Assembly (NCBI GenBank): GCA_004762155.1 | Contig: SIHP01000006.1 | Coordinates: forward strand, 124,001-188,000 | Source: Flavobacteriaceae bacterium | GTDB lineage: Bacteria > Bacteroidota > Bacteroidia > Flavobacteriales > Flavobacteriaceae | Direction: 5' to 3' | Length of the DNA stretch: 64,000 bases | Shown here: positions 19,300-28,083 of the stretch, in pieces | Layout of the letters: each line of letters begins with the position of its first letter | How positions within the stretch are numbered: the first letter of the stretch is position 1 | Position numbers and translations under genes: made by a program | Notes under the pieces: generated by a model | Told to the model about the DNA's origin: nothing | Database searches by the model: none | The model's input: the letters and a program-made list of their open reading frames with translations, nothing else

Positions 19300-19432
19300 T
19301 GTTTTTGAAATATAGTTTACAAAAATACAACTATCTATCATGTATAAAAATTAGATGTTGATTTTTTATAATTAAAAAAAAAAAGTATTTTTGTAAAACA
19401 GGTAATCCCTAAAAACAATTAATTAAATCATT

Positions 19433-19822
19433 ATGAAAACAATTTTATCATTTGTAGCTATATTCTTTTTAGCATTAACAGTTAATGCTCAAGAATTTAA
19501 ATTTGACTCTGAAACTATTGACTATGGAAAAATAGCTTTAGGTTCTGAAGGAAAAAGAGTATTTGAATTTACTAACGTTGGAGAAGCTCCTATCATAATA
19601 AAAGATATTAAGTCTACTTGTGGTTGTACAGTACCAAAAAAACCTGAGCAGCCAATTATGCCAGGAGAAAAAGGTCAGATTGAAGTTTCTTATGATACTA
19701 AAAGACCAGGAGGATTTTCTAAAGCAATAACAATTTATTCTAATGCTAAAGCAGAAAGAAAAATGTTAAAAATTAAAGGATTCATCGTTAAAGATGGAGC
19801 TCCTGCTAAAAAAAAAGCATAG
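19433..19822 (+). CDS. Secreted DUF1573 protein
   Basis: 129 residues. A signal peptide (1-19, '..LTVNAQ') precedes a single DUF1573 domain, an immunoglobulin-like beta-sandwich. The family hallmarks are 'FEFTNVGEAPIIIKDI', 'KSTCGCTVP' and 'PGEKGQIEVSYDT'. The conserved CGC pair could form a disulfide or bind metal. The family is common in Bacteroidota, periplasmic or surface, and has no firmly known role. Its promoter region shares a TATTTTTG -7 box at 19386-19393. It is divergent from valS and ends at a strong terminator. Confidence 0.85.
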   Translation: MKTILSFVAIFFLALTVNAQEFKFDSETIDYGKIALGSEGKRVFEFTNVGEAPIIIKDIKSTCGCTVPKKPEQPIMPGEKGQIEVSYDTKRPGGFSKAITIYSNAKAERKMLKIKGFIVKDGAPAKKKA

Positions 19823-19846
19823 TTAATGCTGGATAATTAGAAAATA

Positions 19847-19884
19847 TAAAAAAAGCCTTGAACAATTGTTCGAGGCTTTTTTTA
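19847..19884. terminator. Bidirectional terminator after the DUF1573 gene
   Basis: AAAAAAGCCT(T/C)GAACAATTGTTCGAGGCTTTTTT: an 11-base stem with an ACAATTGT apex and T/A runs on both sides. The last bases overlap the end of the converging protease gene. Confidence 0.85.
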
Positions 19885-21216
19885 TATTCTTTGTTCAAGT
19901 CTAAACTCAAACTTAAAAGGGACTCCAAACCTTTCTACTTCTATTTTAATTTTCTTTCCTGGTAAAGACTGAAAAAGATTAAAAATTTCATTTAGAGTAT
20001 ATATGTGTGCAGGTTTATTATTAATATATTTTATAATATCTCCTTTTAATATTCCAGACCTATAAGCAGGTGACTCTTGAACTACATTATCTACTTTATA
20101 AGATGGTGTAAACTTATAATGATAACTTGTTATAAAAGATATTTCATTCTCACTACCAGCCACCACTGATCTAGATCGATTTTTAATTCTATTTATCGTC
20201 TCTTCTCTAACTAATTGTTGACCATTATAAATAACATTTAAACCACTCATGTTATAATAAAATTTTTTTGAAATAGCCCCTCTTTTTTTTAATGTTAACT
20301 TTCTATTTGAATAATCAATTATTAAATTAAAACGTTTAAGCATTCCTCCACCAATACTCCCATTTCTTTCTTTAAACTTTCTTGCATTAAAAGAAGACAA
20401 TGAGTCTAAGAAAGAAACTGTTGGTCTTCTTATATTAAAAGACCCTAAAGAAACTTGAGGAACTCTACTTTTATTACCATATATGGTTCCACTCAAGCCC
20501 TCACCCAATATATCTTTAAAATATTTTTTTGGTGTTAAAATATTTTTTTTTGTTCCTTCAAACAGCCAAAAGGCATCTCCTCCTCCTGTATCTATTAATA
20601 ATTTTATGTTTGTTTGTTTATTGCCTACAGTATCCATTTGGATTTTAGCATCTATATATGGTTTATTTCTATAGAACTGTAATGGAAAAACTCCACATTG
20701 CTTACAATTAGAATATTTATATGTATCTGGGTTATAAAATGTAATCGTTTGTGAAGAATAATTAACTTTTGCTATTACATTTTTTAATAAATCATATCCT
20801 ATAATCCCATGGATTGTTTGTCCCATTCTTGCAGATACATTAAATGCATCTCTAAGAATAACATACAAATCTTCTTGAGGACTTTTTAGTGTTTTAATTT
20901 CAAATTTATTTCTTTTAGACAATAATGCTCTTATAGGTTCTCCTTCACCTAAACCTTGTAAATAAATTTCTTTAATATTATTTAAATCTATACTATCATT
21001 TTTTGTTAGACTAAATAATATTGTTTCATTAACACCTGTATCTAATATAAATGATAATGTTTTTCCATTAATTTTCAAAGGAATAATAATTAAGTTATTA
21101 ATCAATTTAAATCTTATTTGAACTTTTTCATTATTTCTTCCATGAAACTGAAAATTAGACTGTGAATGAATAGCAATTGATAGCAATAAAAATAGAAGAG
21201 TAATAATTTTTTTCAT
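19882..21216 (-). CDS. Exported retropepsin-like aspartyl protease with PDZ domain
   Basis: 444 residues. A signal peptide (about 1-19) is followed by two aspartyl-protease-like halves, each with a flap-and-Asp motif: 'FILDTGVNETILF' (about residue 58) and 'LLIDTGGGDAFWL' (about residue 208). A C-terminal PDZ domain (about 355-440) contains 'VQESPAYRSGILKGDIIKYI' and 'SLPGKKIKIEVERF'. This domain order is a recurrent Bacteroidota family (aspartyl protease plus PDZ). It presumably works in the periplasm or at the surface, and its substrate is unknown. It is monocistronic and converges on the DUF1573 gene. Confidence 0.85.
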   Translation of the reverse strand: MKKIITLLFLLLSIAIHSQSNFQFHGRNNEKVQIRFKLINNLIIIPLKINGKTLSFILDTGVNETILFSLTKNDSIDLNNIKEIYLQGLGEGEPIRALLSKRNKFEIKTLKSPQEDLYVILRDAFNVSARMGQTIHGIIGYDLLKNVIAKVNYSSQTITFYNPDTYKYSNCKQCGVFPLQFYRNKPYIDAKIQMDTVGNKQTNIKLLIDTGGGDAFWLFEGTKKNILTPKKYFKDILGEGLSGTIYGNKSRVPQVSLGSFNIRRPTVSFLDSLSSFNARKFKERNGSIGGGMLKRFNLIIDYSNRKLTLKKRGAISKKFYYNMSGLNVIYNGQQLVREETINRIKNRSRSVVAGSENEISFITSYHYKFTPSYKVDNVVQESPAYRSGILKGDIIKYINNKPAHIYTLNEIFNLFQSLPGKKIKIEVERFGVPFKFEFRLEQRI

Positions 21217-21378
21217 ACATTTTTTTTAAAAAAGCAGAACAATATACAATGTTCATTTCATTTTTCAATAAATTATAGTTCTTTTAACTATTTTCTGTTA
21301 GCCTTTATCATAAAAGAATCTATTATTCTCAATAATATTTTGCAAATTTGCGCTTTATATAAAAAAACTAAAAACACA

Positions 21379-22569
21379 ATGCCTTCTATTTCTATTAAAG
21401 GTAATAAAATGCCAGAATCACCAATACGTAAATTGGTACCATTTGCTGAAAGTGCAAAAAAAAATGGAACCAAAGTTTTTCATTTAAATATTGGTCAACC
21501 TGATATTAAAACTCCAAGTATAGCTTTAGAAGCTGTGAAAAATAATGCTGTAGAAATACTGTCTTATTCAAGATCTGAAGGTTCTGAAACCTACAGAAAA
21601 AAATTAACAACTTACTACAAGAAACATCATATTGAAATAGATCATAATGATATTATAGTCACAACAGGAGCTAGCGAAGCTTTAATTTTCTTGTTCAGTA
21701 GTATTATGGATCCTGAAGATGAAGTTATTGTAGCGGAACCCTTTTATGCTAATTACATAGCTTTTTCTACAGCTACTGGAGTAAATGTTGTTCCTGCTGT
21801 ATGTAAAATTGAAGATAATTTTGCTTTACCTTCAATAGAAACTTTTGAAAAACTTATTACAAAAAAAACAAAAGCTATTTTACTTTGTAATCCAGGTAAC
21901 CCTACTGGATATTTATATTCTAAAGATGAAATAAAAAAACTAGCTTCAATTGCTAAAAAACACGATCTTTTTTTAATTGCTGATGAAGTGTATAGAGAAT
22001 TTGTTTACGATGGGGAAAAGCATTATTCTATCATGCAATTAGATAATTTAGATGAACATACAATTATTATAGATTCGGTATCTAAGCGTTATAGTATGTG
22101 TGGTGCTAGAGTTGGTTGTTTAATTTCAAGAAACAAAACAGTAATGCAGACTGTTTTAAAATTTGCACAAGCACGTTTAAGTCCTCCTACATATGCTCAA
22201 ATTGCTAGTGAAGCTGCTTTAGATACACCACAAAGTTATTTTGATGAAGTTATTAAAGAATATAGAGAAAGAAGAGATATATTAGTAGCCGAATTACAAA
22301 AAATAAAAGGCGTAAAAGTTGCTGTTCCAAAAGGAGCTTTTTATTGTGTAGTTGAATTACCTGTAGAAAATACAGATGATTTTGCCCAATGGCTTTTAGA
22401 GAGTTTTAGTGATAATAATGAAACTGTTATGGTTGCACCTGCAAGTGGCTTTTATTCCACAGAAGAATTAGGTAAAAAGCAAATAAGAATAGCATATGTT
22501 TTAAATCAAAGAGATTTAGTTAGGTCTGTTAAAATTTTAAAAATTGCTTTAGAAAAATATAAAAATTAA
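21379..22569 (+). CDS. Pyridoxal-phosphate aminotransferase, class I/II
   Basis: 396 residues from 'MPSISIKGNKMP'. Fold-type I signatures: 'LNIGQPDIKTP' N-terminus, 'TTGASEALIFLFSSI' (cofactor phosphate loop), 'CNPGNPTGYLYS' and 'LIADEVYREFVYDG' (Asp and Tyr to the ring). The Schiff-base Lys is in 'SVSKRYSMCGAR' (about residue 236), and 'RIAYVLNQ' contributes the Arg that binds the substrate carboxylate. It transfers amino groups between an amino acid and a keto acid; aspartate, aromatic or branched substrates cannot be told apart from sequence alone. murB follows four bases later, so they are cotranscribed. Confidence 0.9.
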   Translation: MPSISIKGNKMPESPIRKLVPFAESAKKNGTKVFHLNIGQPDIKTPSIALEAVKNNAVEILSYSRSEGSETYRKKLTTYYKKHHIEIDHNDIIVTTGASEALIFLFSSIMDPEDEVIVAEPFYANYIAFSTATGVNVVPAVCKIEDNFALPSIETFEKLITKKTKAILLCNPGNPTGYLYSKDEIKKLASIAKKHDLFLIADEVYREFVYDGEKHYSIMQLDNLDEHTIIIDSVSKRYSMCGARVGCLISRNKTVMQTVLKFAQARLSPPTYAQIASEAALDTPQSYFDEVIKEYRERRDILVAELQKIKGVKVAVPKGAFYCVVELPVENTDDFAQWLLESFSDNNETVMVAPASGFYSTEELGKKQIRIAYVLNQRDLVRSVKILKIALEKYKN

Positions 22570-22573
22570 ATAA

Positions 22574-23581
22574 TTGAACATACAAGAAAATATATCTTTA
22601 AAAAATTATAACACCTTTGGTGTTAATGTAATTGCTAATCGTTTTATTAATATTACTTCCGTTTACGAATTACAAAACTTACTTAAAACAGAAAAAGATA
22701 TCTTTTTATTATCAGGTGGAAGTAATATGCTTTTAACTGATACTATAAAAAAGCTTGTTGTTCATTTAAATATTAAAGGAATATCAATTGATCGAGAAAC
22801 TGCTAATGATGTTTATATTACTGTTAATGCTGGTGAAAATTGGCATGAATTTGTACTCTGGTCATTATCTCAAAATTATGGAGGTATTGAAAACCTATCT
22901 TTAATCCCGGGAAATGTTGGTACATGCCCTATTCAAAACATAGGCGCTTACGGGGTTGAAGTTAAAGATGTTATTACTAAAGTAGAGGCTATTGAAATTG
23001 CAACTCAGAAATTAGTTTCTTTTTCAAATGAAGAATGTAATTTTGGTTATAGAGATTCTATTTTTAAAAATAAAAAAAGAGGAGAATATATAATAACCTC
23101 TGTTAATTTTAAATTATCAAAAAACAAACATGTGTTAAATACTTCTTACGGAGCTATAAACATAGAACTACAAAACAAAAACATTAATAGTCCTACCATA
23201 AAAGATATTTCTGATGCTGTAATTGCTATAAGAAAATCAAAACTTCCTGATCCAAAGGAAATTGGTAATAGTGGTAGTTTTTTTAAAAACCCCGTTATTT
23301 CAAAAAATCAATTTGAGGAACTTTTAAAACAATATCCTAATATACCTAGTTATACAGTTTCTAAAACAGAAATAAAGGTTCCAGCTGGCTGGTTAATAGA
23401 ACAAAGTGGATTTAAAGGGAAACGTTTTGGTGACTATGGGGTTCATGAAAAACAAGCTTTAGTTTTAGTTAACTATGGAAACGCTTCTGGTAAAGATATT
23501 TTTGAACTTGCCAAAAAAATTCAAAATGTTGTAAAAGAAAACTTCAATATCTTTTTAGATATTGAAGTTAATATTATCTAG
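22574..23581 (+). CDS. murB: UDP-N-acetylenolpyruvoylglucosamine reductase
   Basis: 335 residues from a TTG start four bases after the aminotransferase stop; 'MNIQENISLKNYNTFG' is the normal start of flavobacterial MurB. FAD-binding motifs: 'LLSGGSNMLL', 'SLIPGNVGTCPIQNIGAYG', 'NFGYRDSIFK' and 'GNSGSFFKNP', where the Ser is the proton donor to the enol. It makes UDP-MurNAc in the second committed step of peptidoglycan synthesis, in the cytoplasm. It is a type I MurB with the C-terminal 'VHEKQALVLVN' segment. Confidence 0.96.
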   Translation: MNIQENISLKNYNTFGVNVIANRFINITSVYELQNLLKTEKDIFLLSGGSNMLLTDTIKKLVVHLNIKGISIDRETANDVYITVNAGENWHEFVLWSLSQNYGGIENLSLIPGNVGTCPIQNIGAYGVEVKDVITKVEAIEIATQKLVSFSNEECNFGYRDSIFKNKKRGEYIITSVNFKLSKNKHVLNTSYGAINIELQNKNINSPTIKDISDAVIAIRKSKLPDPKEIGNSGSFFKNPVISKNQFEELLKQYPNIPSYTVSKTEIKVPAGWLIEQSGFKGKRFGDYGVHEKQALVLVNYGNASGKDIFELAKKIQNVVKENFNIFLDIEVNII

Positions 23582-23594
23582 AATAAATAATTAT

Positions 23595-23729
23595 TTATCT
23601 ATTATTAAATTTGTTGTGTTTATTTTGAACTCTTACTCTAATAGGTTCTAAATTTTTATTTGATTTAGATGTAAAAAAACCTATTGTCTTATTTATAAAA
23701 GTTATTATTGTGGTAGTAGAAAATTGCAT
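23595..23729 (-). CDS. Possible 44-residue small protein
   Basis: An ATG frame of 44 residues (MQFSTTTIITFINKTIGFF, then a polar half with LEPIRVRVQNKHN) fills most of the 231-base gap between murB and the SCO1-like gene. The N-terminal half is moderately hydrophobic and the C-terminal half basic. I know of no family name. It is on the same strand as, and downstream of, the sigma-factor operon, 83 bases after its last stop. The amino-acid mix looks plausible but length alone does not prove it. Confidence 0.35.
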   Translation of the reverse strand: MQFSTTTIITFINKTIGFFTSKSNKNLEPIRVRVQNKHNKFNNR

Positions 23730-23812
23730 AGTGTATATTTATTGAGGTTATATTAATGTGACACATTTTTTTTAAATAAGTCACTTTAATTCCAATAAAC
23801 TTACATTTAAAA

Positions 23813-24508
23813 TCATTTTTCTTTTTTTAATGCTTTAATATCAACTATGAGTTGTGCCATAGAAGCTCTATTTAAACCATTATAAATACCTCTAATATGC
23901 TTTCTGGAATCAATTAACAAGAAATTCTCTGTGTGTAAAAAATCATCAATACTTTTTTCTTCTCCTAAATCATTTTCTACAAAATAATAATCTCTTCCTA
24001 GAGTATAAATCTCTTTTTTATCTCCAGTAGCTAAATGCCACTTATTATCAATTACTCCATGATTTTTAGCATAATTGTTAAGAATAGGAACAGAGTCAAT
24101 ACTTGGTGTCACAGAGTGTGATAAAAATAAAACCTTTGGGTCATTTTTAAATTCTTCTTGAATATTAAACATATTACGTGTCATCTTTGGACAAATTCCT
24201 GGACAACTAGCAAAAAAGAAATCGGTAATGTATATTTTATCTTCAAATGTTTTTTGAGATATAGTGTCTCCTAATTGGTTTATTAATTTAAAATCTGGAA
24301 TTTTATGAAATACCTGCTCTTCTTTTGAACCAGGTGTTAACCAATTTGGGGTAAAAGACTCATCTTTATAATAAGGTAAATATTCTACTCTACTCGTTTC
24401 TAAAACTTTATTAACTAACTTTTTGTTTTGCTTTTTACAGCTTATAATAATTACAAATAAAATAAGAAATAATACTTTATTTTTTTTTCTTTCTAACAAT
24501 AACTTCAT
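23813..24508 (-). CDS. SCO1/SenC/PrrC-family lipoprotein
   Basis: 231 residues. The N-terminus is hydrophobic with a lipobox-like 'FVIIISCKK', so it is probably a lipoprotein facing the periplasm. The thioredoxin-like fold has the SCO copper/thiol motif 'FFASCPGICPKM' (CxxxC) and the downstream His in 'LFLSHSVTPSIDS' that completes the copper site. SCO proteins insert copper into cytochrome oxidase CuA or act as thiol reductases. It is the last gene of the ECF-sigma operon and overlaps the preceding gene by 32 bases. Being in a stress-type operon and not next to cytochrome oxidase genes suggests a redox or metal-handling role here (inference). Confidence 0.9.
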   Translation of the reverse strand: MKLLLERKKNKVLFLILFVIIISCKKQNKKLVNKVLETSRVEYLPYYKDESFTPNWLTPGSKEEQVFHKIPDFKLINQLGDTISQKTFEDKIYITDFFFASCPGICPKMTRNMFNIQEEFKNDPKVLFLSHSVTPSIDSVPILNNYAKNHGVIDNKWHLATGDKKEIYTLGRDYYFVENDLGEEKSIDDFLHTENFLLIDSRKHIRGIYNGLNRASMAQLIVDIKALKKEK

Positions 24509-25103
24509 CTTCTAATCTATAACATGAATTTGCACGCCTCATTCCAAAAATACGCCCATTTTTAGCCTCGTAGTTAACATATAACTTTCCATTAGCTAAC
24601 CAAGCTTGCTGTAAACCTTCTTCCTTACCATTAACAAGGTTACGAAGTTTAGCTAATTGTCCTGTAGCATACCATTTTTTTTCTTCTCCTTGTTTATTAC
24701 CTTTTTTATAAAAACATACTCCTGCCAAAGTATCATTTTCCCACCAACTTTTATAAGAACCTGTTAAACGATCATTTTTATAGTAAGATTCTACTTGAAG
24801 CTTTCCGTTTTTAGTCCATCGTTTAGCAATACCTTCTCTTCTACCATTAGAAAAACCCCATTTTTCTTCTAAATTTCCATTTGGATAATATTTTAAAGAA
24901 TATCCATTAAAAAGTTTTTCTTTATAGTACCATCTACCTTTATTTCCATTATGAGTCAATTCTTTTTTTAATACTTCAATACTATCAATAACAATAGGTG
25001 TATCTACAACAACAATAGGTATTTTTGAAGTACTAGAAGTAGTTTCTTTACAACATACTAACATTGAAAATGTAATACATATTAAAAAAAGAATTGGTTT
25101 CAT
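24477..25103 (-). CDS. MORN/YwqK-type repeat lipoprotein
   Basis: 208 residues from 'MKPILFLICITF'. The open frame extends 52 codons upstream into the preceding gene, but only this start gives a signal peptide with lipobox (..SMLVCCKE). Five or six repeats of about 23 residues follow the antitoxin-component YwqK/MORN pattern: 'GYSLKYYPNGNLEEKWGF', 'GIAKRWTKNGKLQVESYY', 'GSYKSWWENDTLAGVCFY', 'GEEKKWYATGQLAKL', 'GLQQAWLANGKLYVNYEA'. The tail is basic. These repeats are protein-binding or surface scaffolds with no known activity. It starts 10 bases after the YHYH gene and overlaps the SCO1-like gene. Confidence 0.82.
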   Translation of the reverse strand: MKPILFLICITFSMLVCCKETTSSTSKIPIVVVDTPIVIDSIEVLKKELTHNGNKGRWYYKEKLFNGYSLKYYPNGNLEEKWGFSNGRREGIAKRWTKNGKLQVESYYKNDRLTGSYKSWWENDTLAGVCFYKKGNKQGEEKKWYATGQLAKLRNLVNGKEEGLQQAWLANGKLYVNYEAKNGRIFGMRRANSCYRLEDEVIVRKKKK

Positions 25104-25113
25104 AATTTCTGTT

Positions 25114-25908
25114 TTAATACCCTTGAAATGGTCCTGCAAAAAGAACAATAGCTTCTTCATAACCATATAAAGGTGCAGAATATTCTTCATTAATAATATG
25201 GTAATGATATTCGCCATCTGGATTATGAGGTGTTGGTCCAAAATGTCCTCCGGACGCATCTAAATCTGTTGGATAATCGTTAGATGGATAATCTCTTCTT
25301 CCATATAAAAATACACCATCAAGTAATATTCCTACTAATTCATCATCGTCATTAGAAATTGATCTAGGTTCTAAATGATAATGGTATACACCTGGTCCTT
25401 TATGTGCTCCATTGTAATCTAAACTTCCTGCTGCTTCATCTAAATCCCCACCTCCTTCTTGATCATTAAAAATAGCTGCTCCACTAACTGATATACCTAT
25501 AGTATTTAATTCAGTTGCTACTGTTGCTCCTGTTAAATTAGGAGTTGCATCAACTGTAAAACTTGAAGCTTCACCAGAACCTCCTCCAATATAAGAATCT
25601 GGTTCTGTTTTAGTCACTAATGGTTCATCTACATATAAACCACTTGCATCATCTGGATTCCAGTAAATAGAAGTATGATTTGGGTATCCTGTTGTTTCGA
25701 TATAAATTTCGGTACCATCATCAGATAAAGTAACCGTAACTGCATCTGAAAACTCGTCAAAAGCGCTACTCAATTCTGTAATTCCTACTTCATCTCCATC
25801 TCCATCATTATCATTTCCTGATGAATTATCATCTTCTGAACAGGCATAAAAAAGTCCTGCTGAAAGTACAGACATCAATAAAATTTTATTCAATTTGTTA
25901 ATTTTCAT
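25114..25908 (-). CDS. YHYH-domain lipoprotein 1
   Basis: 264 residues. Signal peptide with lipobox ('LSAGLFYACSE'), then an acidic Asp/Gly/Asn linker (about 25-45). The YHYH domain follows, with 'GPGVYHYHLEPRSI', 'GILLDGVFLYGRRDY', 'DLDASGGHFGPTPH' and 'GEYHYHIINEEY'. Two copies of Y-H-Y-H plus several His and Asp residues look like a metal-binding set. The domain (PF14240) has no proven function. A second YHYH protein is encoded two genes upstream in the same operon, so the two may act together or be a divergent pair. Confidence 0.85.
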   Translation of the reverse strand: MKINKLNKILLMSVLSAGLFYACSEDDNSSGNDNDGDGDEVGITELSSAFDEFSDAVTVTLSDDGTEIYIETTGYPNHTSIYWNPDDASGLYVDEPLVTKTEPDSYIGGGSGEASSFTVDATPNLTGATVATELNTIGISVSGAAIFNDQEGGGDLDEAAGSLDYNGAHKGPGVYHYHLEPRSISNDDDELVGILLDGVFLYGRRDYPSNDYPTDLDASGGHFGPTPHNPDGEYHYHIINEEYSAPLYGYEEAIVLFAGPFQGY

Positions 25909-25947
25909 ATTTTAAAATTTAAGGATTATTTTTTTTGAAATTTTAGA

Positions 25948-26268
25948 TTATCTATTTGGCCCTCTTTTTGCCCCATTTTCTACTTCTTGTTTGTTTAAAA
26001 AACCATCATCATTAGTATCAATATTAGAAAAATCTTCTGATAAACGACCTCTAACTTCAGATTTAGACAATTTTTCATCTTTATTTTCATCCATTTTAAA
26101 AAAAAGCTCTTCTACACTTGGTCTTTCTCCTCCTCTATTTCCTCTTTCATTTGTTTTTTGAGGTCTTTGCTCATCCATATTTCGCCCATCTTTTTTAGAC
26201 TTACATCCAATCGTTATCATTAAAAAAACGAAAATGAATAGCATTGATGTTTTGAAACTTTTTTTCAT
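25948..26268 (-). CDS. EF-hand calcium-binding lipoprotein
   Basis: 106 residues. Signal peptide with lipobox ('FLMITIGCKSK'), then a basic/polar spacer and two EF-hand loops: 'DENKDEKLSKSE' (loop 1) and 'DTNDDGFLNKQE' (loop 2). Both have acidic residues at positions 1, 3, 5 and a Glu at 12. It likely binds calcium in the periplasm or at the surface. It lies between the two YHYH genes, which supports a metal-related role for the operon. Confidence 0.85.
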   Translation of the reverse strand: MKKSFKTSMLFIFVFLMITIGCKSKKDGRNMDEQRPQKTNERGNRGGERPSVEELFFKMDENKDEKLSKSEVRGRLSEDFSNIDTNDDGFLNKQEVENGAKRGPNR

Positions 26269-26339
26269 AAGTGAAATATTAAATTTATACTTATTAAGAT
26301 GTTCTTTTTAATAAAAACTTGTGTTCTAAAATTAAAAAA

Positions 26340-27269
26340 TTATTCTTTTGTCTTTGTACGACCAGTATTTCCACGCAAACATTTAATAACTTGGTTACTG
26401 CCAGGAGTTCCTGCATGATAATGATAACCTCTTACAGCATCAATATGTCCACCACATTCATCTAAATCATCAGGCGAATTTCCTTCAGCATCTAAAAAAG
26501 CATAAATTCCAAAACCATCTAAAGCATATCCAATCATTGGAGAATGATTATCCTTTTGAGAAACTTCTTTTGTAGATCCTGTTGCTGCATGATAATGATA
26601 ACCTCCATGAGGATTTACATGTCCTCCATGATCATCTAATGGAGCTATTGTATGTGCAGCTAAAATTGCATGTATTGGTGCTGGTGGATCAAACTTTACG
26701 CCATTAAAAGCAACACCTAATCCTCCTCTACCTAATCTTGATGTTTTTTTATTGTACACTGGAGTTACAGGAATAATAAATGTTGTTTCTTGATGTTTAA
26801 AATATTCTGGCAAACATTCTACACAATAATTTTGGTATTCTTCCTCTACATCTGGTTTGGCAGCTGCCTCACACTCTTCTTTTGTTTTTGTATACTTAAC
26901 ACTACCATCATCTCTGTATAATTTCCACTCATCATCTTTATAAAACTCATCCAAATTAGTAATAAAATGACCATTTACATCATAAACTTGTCCATCTTTA
27001 AACCAAATACCTGATTTATCTTTTTTATCATCTATATGCCTTGGACACCAAGGTCCCATTTCGTGTTCCGTTGGTCTTGATCTTGATGTAAACACATAAC
27101 ATAATGTTTCAATACCATTAAGTGAATATGTTTCCTTAGATATTCCGTTTAAAAAATTATCTTTTATGAAAAAAGAAGTATCAACAGGAATTATTTTAAT
27201 ACTTGAATCACTTTCTGGTTTACAAGAAAAAACTAATATTAAAACTAATAATATTTTTAATGATTTCAT
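26340..27269 (-). CDS. YHYH-domain lipoprotein 2
   Basis: 309 residues. Lipobox 'LVFSCKPES' near the start. An N-terminal region with paired Cys ('CYVFTSRSRPTEHEMGPWC', 'YQNYCVECLPEYF') precedes the YHYH domain: 'DDHGGHVNPHGGYHYHAA', 'GYALDGFGIYAFLD', 'DLDECGGHIDAVRGYHYHAG', then 'GSNQVIKCLRG'. It is more cysteine-rich than the first YHYH protein and longer at the front. The His-rich double motif suggests metal binding; function is not established. It lies 14 bases after the Spy-like gene. Confidence 0.85.
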   Translation of the reverse strand: MKSLKILLVLILVFSCKPESDSSIKIIPVDTSFFIKDNFLNGISKETYSLNGIETLCYVFTSRSRPTEHEMGPWCPRHIDDKKDKSGIWFKDGQVYDVNGHFITNLDEFYKDDEWKLYRDDGSVKYTKTKEECEAAAKPDVEEEYQNYCVECLPEYFKHQETTFIIPVTPVYNKKTSRLGRGGLGVAFNGVKFDPPAPIHAILAAHTIAPLDDHGGHVNPHGGYHYHAATGSTKEVSQKDNHSPMIGYALDGFGIYAFLDAEGNSPDDLDECGGHIDAVRGYHYHAGTPGSNQVIKCLRGNTGRTKTKE

Positions 27270-27283
27270 ATCATATTTAATTT

Positions 27284-27718
27284 TTATCTTCTTGGTCTTG
27301 GTCTTCCTTTATTTAAACCTCTTTTAATTAATTTATCAAATCTTTTTGCTTGTTCTTTATTACATATCATTTTAACAGCATCAAAAAAAGATACTATTTC
27401 TTTATGTTTTAAAGCTTCTAATTTTCCTAATTGGTTTGTTAAACTATCTTTGTTTATCCTTGAATCTTCAAAAGATGTAAATAATAATTCCTTAGAAATT
27501 CTAATATTATCTTCCATATCTCTCAAATTCATATGGTGCTTCTCATCTAATTTATCAAAACTTAATCTTTGACTTTCTGTAAAGTTTAATTCTTTTAATA
27601 AAAACTCATTAGGTCTATGATGATTGGGCATGTGTGGCTTTCTTACTAACATGAAAATCATAAACAAATTAGAAATTAATAATGTAATCAATAGTATGTA
27701 AAGTAGCTTTATTTTCAT
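27284..27718 (-). CDS. Spy/CpxP-like periplasmic protein with LTxxQ-type motif
   Basis: 144 residues. One N-terminal membrane anchor (about 5-25), then an all-helical domain with 'LNFTESQRLSFDKLDEKHH' (equivalent of LTxxQ). Its length and helical character resemble Spy/CpxP/CnrX proteins, and it ends in Arg/Pro/Lys. Members chaperone unfolded envelope proteins or sense metals and restrain sigma-factor or two-component signalling. It starts four bases before the stop of the probable anti-sigma gene, so it is tightly coupled to the sigma/anti-sigma pair, as CnrX-like sensors are (inference). Confidence 0.72.
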   Translation of the reverse strand: MKIKLLYILLITLLISNLFMIFMLVRKPHMPNHHRPNEFLLKELNFTESQRLSFDKLDEKHHMNLRDMEDNIRISKELLFTSFEDSRINKDSLTNQLGKLEALKHKEIVSFFDAVKMICNKEQAKRFDKLIKRGLNKGRPRPRR

Positions 27719-28083
27719 TTAATACTTTTTACTTCGAAATAGTCTTCGACATTTAAACTATATTCTTTAGCGAAACTTGTAAAAGAATCTTTTTCTTTAT
27801 TCTGAAATACATAAAAAACTGCTGATGCATTAATTAATAAAATTAATGCTATTGAAGCTATTTGCAATTTTGGAGTAAACCAATAATAATAGCTTTCCTT
27901 TATTTTTTTACTTTGCTCTTTAATATTATCTATTTCTCGTAAAGCTTTATGTTTAAAGAAAGGAGATACTTCTACCTTCTTTATTTCGTTTAAAACATCA
28001 AAATCCATATTTATTTTATTCTTTTTATCCTTCACTTTAATCTTAGATGTTATTTTCTTGTTAAACTTTTGCTCAGTCCTCAT
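27715..28083 (-). CDS. Probable membrane anti-sigma factor
   Basis: 122 residues, or 97 if started at 'MDFDVLNEIKKVEV'. The charged N-terminal part has 'EVSPFFKHKALREID', the arrangement seen in short Bacteroidota proteins that follow ECF sigma genes. One membrane segment ('LQIASIALILLINASAVFYV', about 75-94) and a short periplasmic tail follow. The longer start overlaps the sigma-factor gene by 11 bases and the stop overlaps the Spy-like gene by four, giving a coupled sigma/anti-sigma/sensor trio. The anti-sigma role is inferred from place and topology; I see no ZAS zinc motif. Confidence 0.6.
   Translation of the reverse strand: MRTEQKFNKKITSKIKVKDKKNKINMDFDVLNEIKKVEVSPFFKHKALREIDNIKEQSKKIKESYYYWFTPKLQIASIALILLINASAVFYVFQNKEKDSFTSFAKEYSLNVEDYFEVKSIK

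Noticed and set aside
24477-25259. A 260-residue reading of the MORN-type gene starting inside the YHYH gene
   Set aside because: The first 52 codons overlap the YHYH gene in another frame; the internal start at 25103 gives a proper lipoprotein signal and a 10-base gap.
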